Source: Segatella albensis DSM 11370 = JCM 12258
GTDB taxonomy: Bacteria > Bacteroidota > Bacteroidia > Bacteroidales > Bacteroidaceae
DNA: 64,000 bases
Reading direction: 5' to 3'
Assembly (NCBI RefSeq): GCF_000426565.1
Contig: NZ_AUFP01000002.1
Coordinates: forward strand, 248,001 to 312,000
Of this stretch, positions 14,805 to 26,600 are shown in pieces (the stretch's first letter is position 1; each line of letters begins with the position of its first letter). The notes under the pieces are model-generated. The model saw only the letters and a list, made by a program, of their open reading frames with translations. It did no database searches and was not told the DNA's origin. The translations under genes were made by a program, and so were the position numbers.

Positions 14805-15509
14805 ATGAAAGACAATAGAATAATATCTGCAGCTCTGATAGCACTGGGAATTATTATATTAGGTGTCTGCATGAAATGGGGAATAGATGATTTCGCCAAC
14901 AAAGACAGAAAGGTTGAGGTAAAAGGACTTGCTGAGCAAGAGGTTGAAGCGGATAAGGTGACATGGCCTGTCGCTTTCACTGAACTGGGCAATGACCTTC
15001 CTGAATTATACTCTCGTATCGCTGCCAAGCAAAAGAAAATCAAGGCGTTCTTGAAGGCTCATGGTATCAAGGATAGTGAGATGAGTATCAACGCGCCTAA
15101 GGTGGTTGATATGAATGCTGACACTTACTCCAATAATCATCATGATGAGCGATACAACATCACGTCTATTATCACTGTTACGTCTAATAACGTGAAACTC
15201 GTGAGAAAAATCATTTCACGACAAGGAGAATTGCTCAATCAGGGTATCGCTATCGTTTCCGGTGGCTATGAGAATCCTACTACGTATGAGTTTGTGGCTT
15301 TCAAAAAGATGAAACCTAAGATGATGCAGGAGGCTATAGAGAATGCGGAAAAGACGGCTCAACAGTTTGCTGCTAACAGTCATTCTAAACTTAGCAAGAT
15401 CATCAATGCTGATCAAGGACAGTTCTCTATCGATGACAGAGATTCTAATACGCCTTGGATTAAGAAGATTAGAGTAGTGACAACGGTTACTTACTCTCTG
15501 AAGGATTAA
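14805..15509 (+). CDS. SIMPL (DUF541) domain protein
   Basis: A 234-residue protein with an N-terminal membrane anchor (about 7-24: ISAALIALGIIILGVCMKWG) and then a SIMPL/DUF541 domain. The domain shows the start RKVEVKGLAEQEVEADKV, the repeated helix pattern and a final EKTAQQFAANSHSKLSKI…VTTVTYSL. SIMPL proteins are periplasmic or envelope proteins of poorly defined function; some oligomerise or relate to oxidative stress. It has its own -7 box and is followed by a strong hairpin shared with the convergent gene. Confidence 0.85.
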   Translation: MKDNRIISAALIALGIIILGVCMKWGIDDFANKDRKVEVKGLAEQEVEADKVTWPVAFTELGNDLPELYSRIAAKQKKIKAFLKAHGIKDSEMSINAPKVVDMNADTYSNNHHDERYNITSIITVTSNNVKLVRKIISRQGELLNQGIAIVSGGYENPTTYEFVAFKKMKPKMMQEAIENAEKTAQQFAANSHSKLSKIINADQGQFSIDDRDSNTPWIKKIRVVTTVTYSLKD

Positions 15510-15514
15510 GATGG

Positions 15515-15548
15515 ATATGCAGAAACTTGAATTAAAGTTTCTGCATAT
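15515..15548. terminator. Strong bidirectional hairpin between SIMPL and convergent operon
   Basis: A 14-bp perfect stem (ATATGCAGAAACTT at 15515-15528 and its complement at 15535-15548) with a 6-base loop. It overlaps the last codons of the minus-strand gene ending at 15532, whose stop codon lies in the loop. No long T-run follows on either strand. It probably ends or stabilises both transcripts. Confidence 0.6.
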
Positions 15549-16059
15549 GGTATCCCATAGCATTCAACTGTATGGCCATTCCCATAAGATACAGTTGATG
15601 CAGACAGGCGACATAACCTCGGAATGCTTCCGGGGTTCCTGGTTCGAACCTCTGATGCTGCAGGATATTATATACTCTCGAGGCGCATTCTCCAACAAGA
15701 TTCTCTGTAGATTTATATTCTTCGCCTTCGAGCAACAATACTTCCTGACGGATAAATTCATCCATGTTGTCGTATCCTCGCTTATCACGAAGGTAATGAT
15801 ACGGGGCTTCTATCTTGTCATAGATTTCCCACTCGGTATCCCAGTATTTGGCCATTGCCATTCCTATATACATCATCCAACCTAACGAGGCTGTGGGATA
15901 ATGGGCAAACTCGCGGGCACCGTCAGGGATGTAGCTGCGGGCAATCTGTTCCCACTTTGCTTCTACATCAGGACACTCGGGCATGTGTGCATCGCACTTG
16001 CCTAACTGTTGTAGATACTGGTGCAAATCGTTATGTAGTCGTTCTTCAAAATTTTCCAT
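15532..16059 (-). CDS. Conserved hypothetical protein
   Basis: A 175-residue soluble, helix-rich protein with no signal peptide (FEERLHNDLHQYLQQLGKCD start; SLGWMMYIGMAMAKYWDTEW, GECASRVYNILQHQRFEPGT segments). Family not recognised. It is the last gene of a tight minus-strand operon (PH-like membrane protein, dacB, mscS-like, this gene): its start overlaps the stop of the mscS-like gene by one base. The context suggests an envelope or osmotic-stress association, which is inference only. Confidence 0.7.
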   Translation of the reverse strand: MENFEERLHNDLHQYLQQLGKCDAHMPECPDVEAKWEQIARSYIPDGAREFAHYPTASLGWMMYIGMAMAKYWDTEWEIYDKIEAPYHYLRDKRGYDNMDEFIRQEVLLLEGEEYKSTENLVGECASRVYNILQHQRFEPGTPEAFRGYVACLHQLYLMGMAIQLNAMGYHMQKL

Positions 16060-17192
16060 TATTGTTCTGGATATTGTTCGTAAATCTTTAATCCGTATGT
16101 TGGGGCTAGGGCATAGATGTGTTCCATGATTTCTGCCAAATGCATCTCATATTGTTTCCATTCTTTCTGCTTCAGGAAGAAATAGAACTCCATAGGGATG
16201 CCGCACTGGGTGGCTTCGATCTGGCGAACCATGATCAACATATCTGCATTGACGTCTTTACGTTGGCGTAGGTATTCTTCTACGTCTTTGCGGAAACGCC
16301 CTATATTGGTTTCGGTATGTTTGCTATCGGTGAAAGCTATGCTCCTCACGTCGAAATATACTTTTCGTTGTACTCGGCGTCCTAATGACTGTTGCATGCC
16401 TATCCAATTCTGAAAAGATCCGTTGACAAGCATCTTTGGGGACACGGTAATTATGGTATTATCAAAATTCTGTACCTTAACGGTGGTAAGGGATATATTT
16501 TTCACGATGCCGTTCACATCGGTTCCGGGTACGGTAATCCAATCTCCACGATGAAGCATATCGTTACTGGTAAGACGAATTCCTGCCGCAAATCCTTCGA
16601 TGGTGTCCTTGAACACTAACATCAACACTGCTGATGTAGCACCCAAACCTGCAAAAAGGGTCATCGGATTCTTGCCCAAAGCTAGGGCTATGATGATGAC
16701 GATAGAAACGCAGATGATAAGGATGCGCAACACGCCACAGAAGCTCTTGAGGTATTGATGTGCCGCGGAGCGTTGCTTGTCGGTGTCGATCTGGTCAAAA
16801 CCTGCGATAAAGGTGACTGCCGTGCGGGTAGACATCACGGTGATATAGATGGCGGTGATACGGGCTAGTATTTCTTGAACGACACTGTGCTGATAGAATA
16901 TCATCGGCATCAACTTCCAAATCACTATCGCCGGAATGATATGACATGCTGACCGAAGGACTTTCTCATTGAATAGGATGTCGTCCCATTGGGCTTCGGT
17001 GTATTTGGTAAGTCGACGTGCTATGGGAATGAATAGTCGGCGACTGGCCCAATCACAAAACCATGCGACAAGAAAAGATATGATGATCAGAAGGACATGG
17101 TACATCAAAGGGACCATATTCCCTGAAAGACCAATAAACCGGAGCAGATGCTCTACATTGATTCTTACTATTTCCATATCACGTGAGATCAT
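16059..17192 (-). CDS. Mechanosensitive ion channel, MscS family
   Basis: A 377-residue inner-membrane channel with several N-terminal transmembrane helices (VPLMYHVLLIIISFLVAWF and others). The MscS pore helix and beta domain are GLGATSAVLMLVFKDTIEGF and then RGDWITVPGTDVNGIVKNIS, LTTVKVQNFDNTIITVSPKM. The C-terminal region is cytoplasmic. The length and the LVFKDTIEGFAAG motif resemble the YbdG-like subgroup. It would release solutes on hypo-osmotic shock. Three bases separate it from dacB upstream. Confidence 0.9.
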   Translation of the reverse strand: MISRDMEIVRINVEHLLRFIGLSGNMVPLMYHVLLIIISFLVAWFCDWASRRLFIPIARRLTKYTEAQWDDILFNEKVLRSACHIIPAIVIWKLMPMIFYQHSVVQEILARITAIYITVMSTRTAVTFIAGFDQIDTDKQRSAAHQYLKSFCGVLRILIICVSIVIIIALALGKNPMTLFAGLGATSAVLMLVFKDTIEGFAAGIRLTSNDMLHRGDWITVPGTDVNGIVKNISLTTVKVQNFDNTIITVSPKMLVNGSFQNWIGMQQSLGRRVQRKVYFDVRSIAFTDSKHTETNIGRFRKDVEEYLRQRKDVNADMLIMVRQIEATQCGIPMEFYFFLKQKEWKQYEMHLAEIMEHIYALAPTYGLKIYEQYPEQ

Positions 17193-17195
17193 AAA

Positions 17196-18473
17196 TTATT
17201 GTGGCTGACAAAGTGCATTGCATACACGATCTTGGAATGCGCGGGCATTACTTCCGTGCATGATGCCTTGATTGATAATCGCAAAACATAGCATATGATT
17301 GTTGCTGGCCTTGCAATAGCCTGCCAAAGAGATGATGCCGGTCACTGTGCCTGTCTTCGCATGTACGTTGTCTTGGGCAAAAGTTCCTCTCATACGTTTC
17401 TTCAGGGTTCCATCTACACCTGCTATTGGTAGAGCCGAGCGCAGATGGTTATAGATGTTCTCATTCTGATAGGCATAACGCAGTAAACGAACTAGGAGCT
17501 CGGGACTTACATAGTTATATAGGGATAGTCCGGAACCGTCCGCTAGTTTATATCGTCCGTCGTCGAGACCGATCTTACTGATCAACTGACGTTCCACGGA
17601 ACGGGCACTTCGGGCTGATGCCGGTCGGTTACCCGTGGATGCGGCTATCTGATAGTACATCGACTCGGCATAAAGGTTATCGCTTTCCTTCATCATCCTT
17701 GTCAATATCTGATCAATGGAATGGGTACGGGTGGTTATCAGGAAGGCGTCGCTCGGACATCTCTTTTCGCTGGAACCGTATCCTGCATAATAGATTCCTA
17801 CCTCACGCAGTTTACTGATAAAGCGGCTCATAAACTGATCTTTTCGTCCTAACAGCAACGGGGTGAGTGTGTAGTTCTTGTCGTCCCAGCACCATCCTTC
17901 ACCATAAGGGTTGGCATCTTTCATGCTGTTGTCGGCATAGATGTTCCCACGAATCGTATCTACACCCAATTCTTTCAAACTTGATACGAAGGCTGACAAG
18001 TCGTCATTATTGAATCGGGGATCCATGCCACCGACGCAATACACATCGCCATCAATGACATTCTCATGAATTGCACCTGTATATTTCAACTGGGTCTTAA
18101 ACTGATAGCTACCACCAAGTTTATCGAGGGCTGTTATCGCCGTAACGAGTTTCATACAAGAGGCGGGACGCATCAACCATCTGGCATTATGTGCATAGAT
18201 ACAGGAGTCGGAACTCAAATCCCATACCATCATACCAACTTGTGATGTTTCAAACATCTTGCTCTCCAGCAATCGGTCGATACGATACTTTACTGATTCT
18301 GGCCAAGGAAGATTCGGTATCGAGTCGGCTTGTAGACTATCTACCATCGCAGAATCAGAAACTTCAGTCTGCAGGGAGTCGTCATCAAGAATCTCTTCTT
18401 TGGTGTTTTGAGCATTCATAGGCGCCAACAAGCCTAGGAATGCACCTAAAAGGATATATTTAAAATTAATCAT
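17196..18473 (-). CDS. dacB: D-alanyl-D-alanine carboxypeptidase/endopeptidase (PBP4 family, S13)
   Basis: A 425-residue exported protein (signal peptide ending near MNAQN). The three penicillin-binding motifs are present: SCMK (S105-K108) with the catalytic serine, SDN (264-266) and KTG (373-375). S13 enzymes trim or cleave peptidoglycan crosslinks in the periplasm. The start overlaps the stop of the upstream PH-like gene by four bases (ATGA). A Ser/Asp/Asp-rich linker (about 25-55) precedes the catalytic domain. Confidence 0.92.
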   Translation of the reverse strand: MINFKYILLGAFLGLLAPMNAQNTKEEILDDDSLQTEVSDSAMVDSLQADSIPNLPWPESVKYRIDRLLESKMFETSQVGMMVWDLSSDSCIYAHNARWLMRPASCMKLVTAITALDKLGGSYQFKTQLKYTGAIHENVIDGDVYCVGGMDPRFNNDDLSAFVSSLKELGVDTIRGNIYADNSMKDANPYGEGWCWDDKNYTLTPLLLGRKDQFMSRFISKLREVGIYYAGYGSSEKRCPSDAFLITTRTHSIDQILTRMMKESDNLYAESMYYQIAASTGNRPASARSARSVERQLISKIGLDDGRYKLADGSGLSLYNYVSPELLVRLLRYAYQNENIYNHLRSALPIAGVDGTLKKRMRGTFAQDNVHAKTGTVTGIISLAGYCKASNNHMLCFAIINQGIMHGSNARAFQDRVCNALCQPQ

Positions 18474-18880
18474 TTTGTTCGTCTTCTTTTCAATTCTTCG
18501 ATAAAAGCCTGCTCATTCTCAGGCATTACCGTAGTCAGATTTCCTGCGCCATACTCTAGCAGCAGATAATGACTCAAACCGAAATTGGATTTCATCGGGG
18601 TAACCTTGATAATCTCTTCAACGGGAATGTTCTTATTGAAAGAGAATCGCCCTTTGTCTATAATCAAGAATTCATGCTCTTCATCACGGTCAATGGGTTT
18701 CACGCGACGAAAAATATAGGATGTATGAATAACACGCTCTACCATTCCCACAACAATAATTATGAGAAACAACCCTACGATGGCCTTCTTTGCCCAAAAG
18801 AAATAAAAGGCCAAAAGCACAAAAAGGGCAATTCCGCTCTTTGCTGCAACAGTAAAGCGCTGATGAAATCTTCGATCCAT
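18470..18880 (-). CDS. PH-like membrane protein
   Basis: A 136-residue protein with two hydrophobic segments (about 13-50: SGIALFVLLAFYFFW, AIVGLFLIIIVVGMVERV), then a C-terminal domain of beta strands and one helix (HEFLIIDKGRFSFNKN, IPVEEIIKVTPM, LLLEYGAG, EQAFIEELKRR). This is the outline of bacterial PH-like (YcxB/YdbT-type) domains. It is the first gene of the dacB-mscS operon. Function unknown. Confidence 0.7.
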   Translation of the reverse strand: MDRRFHQRFTVAAKSGIALFVLLAFYFFWAKKAIVGLFLIIIVVGMVERVIHTSYIFRRVKPIDRDEEHEFLIIDKGRFSFNKNIPVEEIIKVTPMKSNFGLSHYLLLEYGAGNLTTVMPENEQAFIEELKRRRTK

Positions 18881-18900
18881 AATGTTACTAAATTCGTTTG

Positions 18901-18908
18901 CAAAATTA
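18901..18908 (-). promoter_or_regulatory. -7 box of PH-dacB-mscS operon
   Basis: TAATTTTG on the minus strand, an exact TAnnTTTG match. It lies 20 bp upstream of the start at 18880, so the leader would be short. Confidence 0.5.
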
Positions 18909-18950
18909 CAAAAAAAATATCTTTTCTGCCGTATTATGCTAATAAATTAT

Positions 18951-18958
18951 TACTTTTG
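18951..18958 (+). promoter_or_regulatory. -7 box of nadB
   Basis: TACTTTTG, an exact TAnnTTTG match. Transcription would start near 18964. This excludes the longer upstream frame and supports the ATG at 18981 as the nadB start. Confidence 0.55.
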
Positions 18959-18980
18959 CACACGTTATAACAATAATTGT

Positions 18981-20576
18981 ATGACTTACAAATACGACTT
19001 TTTGATTATCGGCGCAGGTATCGCCGGTATGAGCTATGCCTTGAAAGTAGCTAAATCGCACAAAGGTAAAGTCTGCCTCATCTGCAAGACTAGCCTTGAC
19101 GAGGCTAACACATCTTTCGCTCAGGGCGGAGTGGCTTCGGTCACTAATCTCGAGGTCGATAATTTCGACAAACACATTCAAGACACTATGATCGCCGGCG
19201 ATTATATCAGCGATTATAATGCAGTAAAGCAAGTAGTTACTAAAGCTCCTTCTCAGATTAAGGAACTCGTGGAATGGGGAACCAACTTCGATAAATTACA
19301 GAATGGTAACTTTGACCTTCATCGTGAGGGTGGCCACTCTGAATTTCGAATCCTTCACCATGCTGATGATACCGGTGCGGAAATTCAACGCGCCTTGATG
19401 GTTGCGGTACGCTCGAACCCTAACATCGACATCAAGGAGAATCATTTTGCTGTGGAATTGATTACTCAGCATCATCTGGGAGCTCGCGTTACTCGACGCA
19501 CACCTTATATATATTGTTATGGTGCTTATGTGTTGAATCCTGATACTGAAAAGGTGGATACTTATCTCAGCAAGGTTACCGTAATGTGTACGGGCGGTTG
19601 TGGGGCTGTGTACAACAATACAACCAATCCTGCCATTGCTACGGGTGACGGCGAGGCTATGGTATATCGTGCAAAGGGTACTGTGAAAGATATGGAATTC
19701 GTACAGTTCCACCCTACTTCTCTTTATCATCAGGGGGAAACGCACCCTGCCTTCTTGATCACTGAGGCTATGCGTGGCTATGGCGGTATACTGAAGTTGC
19801 CAAACGGTGAAACCTTCATGGAGAAATATGATAAACGTGGTTCTTTGGCTCCGCGTGATATCGTGGCCCGCGCTATCGACCATGAAATGAAGATTCATGG
19901 ATTGGATCATGTTTACCTTGATGTGACTGACAAGGATGCCGAAGAAACGAAACGTCATTTCCCTAATATTTATGCTAAGTGTTTGACCATTGGTATTGAT
20001 ATTACAAAACAGATGATACCTGTTCGCCCTGCAGCTCATTATATGTGTGGTGGCATCAAGGTTGACCTGAATGGTTGTTCTAGTATTGAACGACTATATG
20101 CTCTTGGAGAGTGTTCTTGCACCGGTCTGCACGGTGGTAACCGTCTGGCCAGCAACTCACTTATCGAGGCTGTCGTTTATGCTGACGCTGCTGCCAAGCA
20201 CAGTATCGAACACGTGGATGACTATGACTTCAATGATCAGGTTCCTGCATGGAATGATGAGGGTACTCTCACCAACGAGGAGAAGGTTCTTATCACCCAA
20301 AGTGTAAAAGAGGTGGGAGAAATTATGAGCAACTATGTAGGTATTGTGCGTAGTGACTTACGACTGAAACGTGCATGGGATCGTCTTGATTTGCTTTACG
20401 AGGAGACTGAGAATCTCTTTAAGCGCGTTAAGGTAAGCAAGGAACTTTGCGAACTCCGAAACATGATCAATACCGGATATCTCATCACTCGTATGGCTAT
20501 TGAGAGAAAGGAAAGTCGCGGTCTGCATTATACTGTGGATTATCCTGTTCATGCCTACGATAAGAAGAAAGACTGA
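18981..20576 (+). CDS. nadB: L-aspartate oxidase
   Basis: A 531-residue FAD enzyme that oxidises L-aspartate to iminoaspartate, the first step of de novo NAD synthesis. The N-terminal dinucleotide motif GAGIAGMSYALKVA, the flavin-linked ANTSFAQGGVAS, the catalytic-region HREGGHSEFRI, the EFVQFHPTSLY motif and the GECSCTGLHGGNRLASNSLIE block all match NadB. A frame is open for 33 residues upstream, but these resemble no NadB sequence and lie over the promoter. No nadA or nadC is adjacent. Confidence 0.95.
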   Translation: MTYKYDFLIIGAGIAGMSYALKVAKSHKGKVCLICKTSLDEANTSFAQGGVASVTNLEVDNFDKHIQDTMIAGDYISDYNAVKQVVTKAPSQIKELVEWGTNFDKLQNGNFDLHREGGHSEFRILHHADDTGAEIQRALMVAVRSNPNIDIKENHFAVELITQHHLGARVTRRTPYIYCYGAYVLNPDTEKVDTYLSKVTVMCTGGCGAVYNNTTNPAIATGDGEAMVYRAKGTVKDMEFVQFHPTSLYHQGETHPAFLITEAMRGYGGILKLPNGETFMEKYDKRGSLAPRDIVARAIDHEMKIHGLDHVYLDVTDKDAEETKRHFPNIYAKCLTIGIDITKQMIPVRPAAHYMCGGIKVDLNGCSSIERLYALGECSCTGLHGGNRLASNSLIEAVVYADAAAKHSIEHVDDYDFNDQVPAWNDEGTLTNEEKVLITQSVKEVGEIMSNYVGIVRSDLRLKRAWDRLDLLYEETENLFKRVKVSKELCELRNMINTGYLITRMAIERKESRGLHYTVDYPVHAYDKKKD

Positions 20577-20614
20577 TCATTCGTTTTCTTGGTAATCCAA
20601 GATTATATAACAGG

Positions 20615-20680
20615 CATCTGTAACGCCCGTCTGAGTCGCTTACAACGACATGGATGATGCGTTACAGATGTCTTTTTTTT
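20615..20680 (+). terminator. Intrinsic terminator after nadB
   Basis: CATCTGTAACGC (20615-20626) and GCGTTACAGATG (20659-20670) form a 12-bp perfect stem with a 32-base loop, followed by TCTTTTTTTT. The T-run touches the stop codon of the convergent sprA gene. Confidence 0.85.
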
Positions 20681-23600
20681 ATCGGGTAAGACTAAACTTG
20701 ATGCTCAACCCGAAATCTTGCGTCGTCGTAGGATAACTGCTACTTGACAGTAATGGGTTGTTGGTCTGACGGTCGTAATAGAAACTCATTGTGAGCAAAC
20801 GGTTCAATGTGTAATCTGCCAAGAAACTCAATTTGATAGCTGTATTACCACTACTTGCCATACTGGTAATCGTGGCGATATCTCGTGTAAGAGAGGCTTG
20901 TCGACGGAAACTGAAGTCAAGACGGAGATTCAAATCTCTGTTCACTCCGGAGCGTCGGTTGTTGAAAGTTGAACGATTGTCTGATGAGGTGTCGGCTTGG
21001 TTTGACTGATTTCGCTTAACCTTTACAGGACGACGACGTGGTTCTAAGAATCCGAACAGATTGAAGTCATTCACTTTATATCCCAATCCGACAACCCAGT
21101 CTTTACTCTGCATTTCATTCAACTGAACACTTGTCATGCTCAACGACAGATTACGAGTCTGACGGTATTCTACCCTCGCGGTCATGTTGTTATTAAAGGT
21201 GGCATCAACGCCCAGCAGTGGGGAGAATGACTCCTGGATACTTACCTGTGAAATATCGAACATACTGTGCGGAACGGGGGTATTGGCTGAGTCGAAGATA
21301 TAACCTAACCCATTCATATATGCCATGAAGTTGCTATAACTGTTATAGGTACCCACAGAGTAGATGCTACGATAGGCATGATTGATATTAAAACTCTTGA
21401 ACTTCTCACGGAACCAAGGTAGTTTGCTCAGGCCACTATATCGAACGGTCCAGTTGGGTAGCAGACGGGTGACAGCAGGCAATAGTTCCAATGAGTGACC
21501 AGGCATACTGGTATAAGCAGACAAGAAAGCCGGTATCATCACATCACTACTATATTTGTCGACTCCTCCCAATTTCTTATCGTAAGGTTTTCCGGCATAT
21601 CCTTCTACCGAGGATGGATAACGTGTTCCTATATATTGTGATTCTACTCGATCACAGAAGGAAGGAAGAAGACTGACAAACTTATCAAAGGTCTTACTAT
21701 GATAGCCTTCTGTTGCATTGCCGATGCTCTCGAATGCTGAACCAATAGATATTGTGGTCATAGCGAAAGCTCCGGTCTGCGTCCTCGGCATACCAGGATA
21801 CATAAACTGAATGCTGCGCCCCGTGGTGATATTACGACTGGCCATGAGGTCGATCTTCAAATCATGAACGGGCTCTAAGGTGGCACGAATCTGCAAATCT
21901 TCTATAAGATTCGTCGATGCAGGACAACTCAGCATCGTATCATTGAGCAACCATCCTTGTTCGTTGGCTTTCTTGATATAGTCGTCATCGATAAAACCGA
22001 ATGCGAAGTCAAGTCCTGGCGACAGCACTCCTCGGTGGGACTGTCCGAAGGCTTTTCCGATACTTGGTTCAAAACCTGAAAGTGACATCGAATACTGGTT
22101 GCGATACGAGATACTCACATTACGCACCATCATCAGTGTACGAGCTACCATCTGGGAGGTCTTATACCATCGCTGATCGTCAAGAGGTTCCTTCGGGGTA
22201 ACGATGATCTTGATCTTCAAAGCAGAATCTACTCTATTGGTAATCTTTATATGGTTATCATCTATCTTGCGATAATGTAAGCGGATAACCTTACCATCTG
22301 ATGTCTTGCCCATTACATTCAGTCGCTTGGAGTGCTTGCCATGCTGAATTGTAATCATTGTATCAGGGAGAAGCGTAATTTCCTTTTCAAAGCTCTTCTG
22401 GTTCTTAGGAAGAATCTTCTGCAAATGATCCTGTTGTTTCTGTTGCCGACGCCGTTTATCCTGAGCCACAAGTTGACTACGGCTCTTACTCCTATTGAAT
22501 CGCTCATTGGCAGCCTTAAGGAACGGAATATGATTATAGAGTTTTTCCAGATTAAACGTACCATTCACATTCAGACTGCGGTTGCTAACGATGGTATTAC
22601 CAAAGTTCTTTCCTTCCTCTATCTCAACGCCACGAACCCAGTTGTAAGTAGCATTATAATTGGCATCTGCATGAAGCCAATCAAAAACAGGAATGAGATG
22701 AAGAGGTAACTGATAAGACAATGTGAAATTCTGATTATAATTCAATGGCTTGCCAAGCTTCCTGATGCTTGTCCATACGGAGTCTTTCCATGCCTGATAT
22801 TGGTCAGCATAGAGAACTTTGTTTACAGGACTATTAGGTTCCTCTATCTCTGCATGGGTAGCGCTCTGGAAATTCATGTGGAGATTCTTGGTAAGATCCC
22901 AACGTAAACTAAACTCACGATTCCATAAGAACTGAGAATCAAAGTTAACAGGAAGACTCGTATTCTCGATAGCTTCCAGATCTCGTTCCTGCAATTCATA
23001 ATAATGACGGGTCATCGTAGAATTAAAGGCTACATTCTGTGGCAACCAATTTAATCCGAACCGTCTAAAGATTTCCATCCATTTATTCTTGAAATTCCTG
23101 AATGGTTCCCACGACTTATATATAGGAGTCCAACTGTAGTCTATCATTCCCTTCCAATTGTCCTCCTTTTCATAAATCGTTGTTTCGCCACTCGTATAAG
23201 AATGATCGTGAGAATAGGTGAATGAGAAATTGGCAGGATCATAAGGCATCGGATGATGCTTGTTGGCAATACCTATCTTGACACCGGAAAGTGAGAAATT
23301 AGTCTCTGTATGCTTAGTGATGACAATGCTCTCAAGAGAGTCGCGCTCCACCTTATTGGATGTGGCATCGAGAGCATCATCCAATTTCATATCCGTATCC
23401 ATCGGATTGTATTTCGGCTTCACCTTATTTTTCGTTACACTATAATAAAGTGGTGCTGTAACCTTTGCCTTATCCGGAAAGAATTTACCTAATTCCAGAT
23501 TTGTGGTAAACTGCAAGGTTCCTTCATTGTCTTGTGAACGCTCATTCACACCTTGCTCCAATCCACCAAATCCTTCACTCACATACTTGCCATGAACATT

Positions 23601-26600
23601 AACCGTACCGAAATCTGATAACTGTACATTGAGTACGCCATTGGCAGCCCATCCTCCATCATTATTATATTCCATCAGTCGAAGTTCATTCACCCAAACC
23701 TCTGCTGACTTCTGTTCACCGGAGTTGTTGCGCACACCAATAATCATGGTTTTGATATCACCAAGTGAAGGATTACCTACGATTGTCACTTTATTGTTGG
23801 GTTTGTCATCGGTATAGGTAGAATATGTACGTAGGTCATTGCCCAAACCACAGAGTCGGTTACGTTCTTTCTTTACTTGGGTGAAAACACAGAGCGGAAC
23901 ATCCAGCATATTCTCCTCCGGCCATACCTTTTTACAGTCTGCCAAAGATTGTTTATTATATTTTCCCCATGCTGTGAGTGACAAAGGTATATCGTATTCG
24001 TAATAGTTGCTCTTATAGTCACTCCCCAATCTGATAAAGACGCTCATATCTTTATCTTCAAGACCCGTGATATTCGGATCAAGTGCATTGGCATGAACAA
24101 ACATCTGAATACGTTTGTACTGGCGAAGGTCAAGATTTGTCTTCTTATATACAGCTTTAGCCTCACCTTTACTGAGATTCTTCGCCACCAGACTCAACGA
24201 TTGTTCATTAGACTCTACCAATTGAGGTTGTGTAGGGTCCTGCTCTCGACGGATACCAGGAGGAAGTATGTAATTAACTGGCATCTTGTCACTATTTTCC
24301 TCTATACTTACAGCACTTGCCTCTAAGGTTCCGCCGGAAGTATTGGATAGATTCTGATTATAGACACGCCATTCACCACGGACAAGATCCAGGTTAGCCA
24401 AACGCAAGACGATAGGTTTCTGAAATCTTGTGAGATAAAGGCGCATAAAACGGATACTTGTAAAATCATTGATACGACCTTCTTTACTAGAATATTGGTC
24501 GAGCGGAATTCGAAACTGATACCATGTGACATTTCCCTGCTGACCGTTGCGAAGTGTAGGATGTGTCTCACGCTTATCCACAATAAACCCTTTGCCCACT
24601 TGCATCTGATCAGGAGTCAGACGGATATGATACTGGTAATATTGTTCGTATTCATTCAACGTATAATCTTGGTTGATGTCTTCTACATCCGGCGTCGTCT
24701 TATAGGACGTATCATATCTCTCCGGATTGTTTTCAGAATCAGGAGAGTTTCCTTGTGGATTGTTGATATATTTGTATCTGTCAAGAATTGATGTGTGATG
24801 CTCATCCCAGTCTGTTCCACGGAAATAATGATAATCATCACCGGCCGGGTCGTGATAGATGCTATCAAAGACGGCCTGGTTTACCTTACCCTGAATCTGG
24901 TCGAGATAGACGGCTTTATAGAATTCTCGTTCCTGTGCATCCGTAAGACCATTGAAACCTACATCCTGTAAAGCGCGACTTCCGCTACTTGTGGCAAAGG
25001 CATAGGTAACGGCAGGCTGTGTCGGGATACGTCCCCACTGGGTCGTTGTCCAGCTATTGCTACCATCCACAGGCATTCCACTCTCATAGAATTTCTTTCC
25101 ATCACGAAGGATATCTTCGCTCACCTCTCCAAGGTTGATATAGAAATCACCACCATATTGGTTAGCATCGCTCTGAGCATTGGTATATACGAAAGGATCC
25201 ATCATCCAGAACTCGATATACTCGATATTCGCTGCTTCGAAATCTGTAGTTTCCAGTTTTCTCATCATTCCTCCCCAATGTCTGGTAGGATTGGCTAGTG
25301 AACCATCTGTTTTCAAATCTTGGACATTAAAATTATATGGGCCACGCTCGTTCGGATAATATGCTATGTTGAGTATCGGCAGGGTGCTGGTAGTACCCAT
25401 ATAATTGCTTCGATCACGGTCTGGATAAAGTTCGCTCATATAGACTTCGCGCACCATATAGTTGCTCAACTGATCTAAGTCGCTCTTGATATGCGGGGGT
25501 GTCAGACTGCTACTACGGCGAGTAAAGAGTGGATCAATATTATACCACGACATACGACTGCGGTTAAAACCACTCGTCAGTCCACTTTTATCCTTTGACT
25601 CAGCAAAGACACTTGGACAACTGGAAAGGACCCACGATGTTGGGGTGGACACATCTATGACATTCTTCGTATTTTCAAAATCGTCGATATACGAAGCATT
25701 ATCTTGCGTGTTATGGGCTGAATGTGCGATAAGTTGCGCGAATTCTCCGGTAAAGGAAATCTGAGAAGGCTTTGTGACATGGAGGAAAGGTATCTTATTG
25801 AGCATATTGGTAAGCCATTGACTTTCTTTCTTCCAGTTTATATTGACACCCCAAAGGGTATTGTTCAGAGGTTCTTCTCCCATGCTCACCTTTGTTGTCA
25901 GAGCTTGTTCCCGAAGATGCTGAAGTGTACCACTCAACTGAAGGTTCTTCGAGAAATCATATTCCCAGTTCACGCCGAACATCGTCTTTCGGGTCTGCCC
26001 ATAATCATTATTGCTCTCACAGGTAGCACTTATCGCTGTACCGGCATCTATCAAACTTTGGTTGAGAATCGTCACCTCACCCGCAGAATAGTCTACACTA
26101 TAATCCACTCCCTCCGTTAGGGTGATACCACCGGCTGTCACCCTAACGGATCCCGAAGGGATATTATAGGTTCCTAAAGAGATTACATTAGCCGTAGTAC
26201 CACGAAACTGTCCTACCAATTCATACTTATCTTTCTCAGCAAGTTGCTTGGCAACGATTTTGGTACTATCATAAAGTTCTGTATATGAATATTTACGGGC
26301 CTCATCTGCAGAAAGTCCGGCATTTACCAATGCCTGATAGAGATATTTACCAAATGGTTCTGCTGCTGGAAAGAAGACACGACCGTCACTCACCGTATAG
26401 CCATCCACATAATCGAAATATCCATTACTCCTTGCCTTATTGTTATTGTCAAGTCTATCTGCTCCCAAGAGTTTTATGAGTGGATATTCCTTCACTTTGA
26501 CATTCGGGATGTAATTGAGATAAACTCCTGCAGAATCACTTTGGAATTTGACATCGAGTTTGAATTTATCTTTCTCAACCGTTGAACCTAAATAATAGAC

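Noticed and set aside
18882..18980. Extension of NadB by 33 residues upstream
   Set aside because: The extension crosses the -7 box at 18951-18958 and does not resemble NadB N-termini.
19296..20039. Minus-strand frame of 247 codons inside nadB
   Set aside because: Antisense to a clearly conserved NadB sequence.
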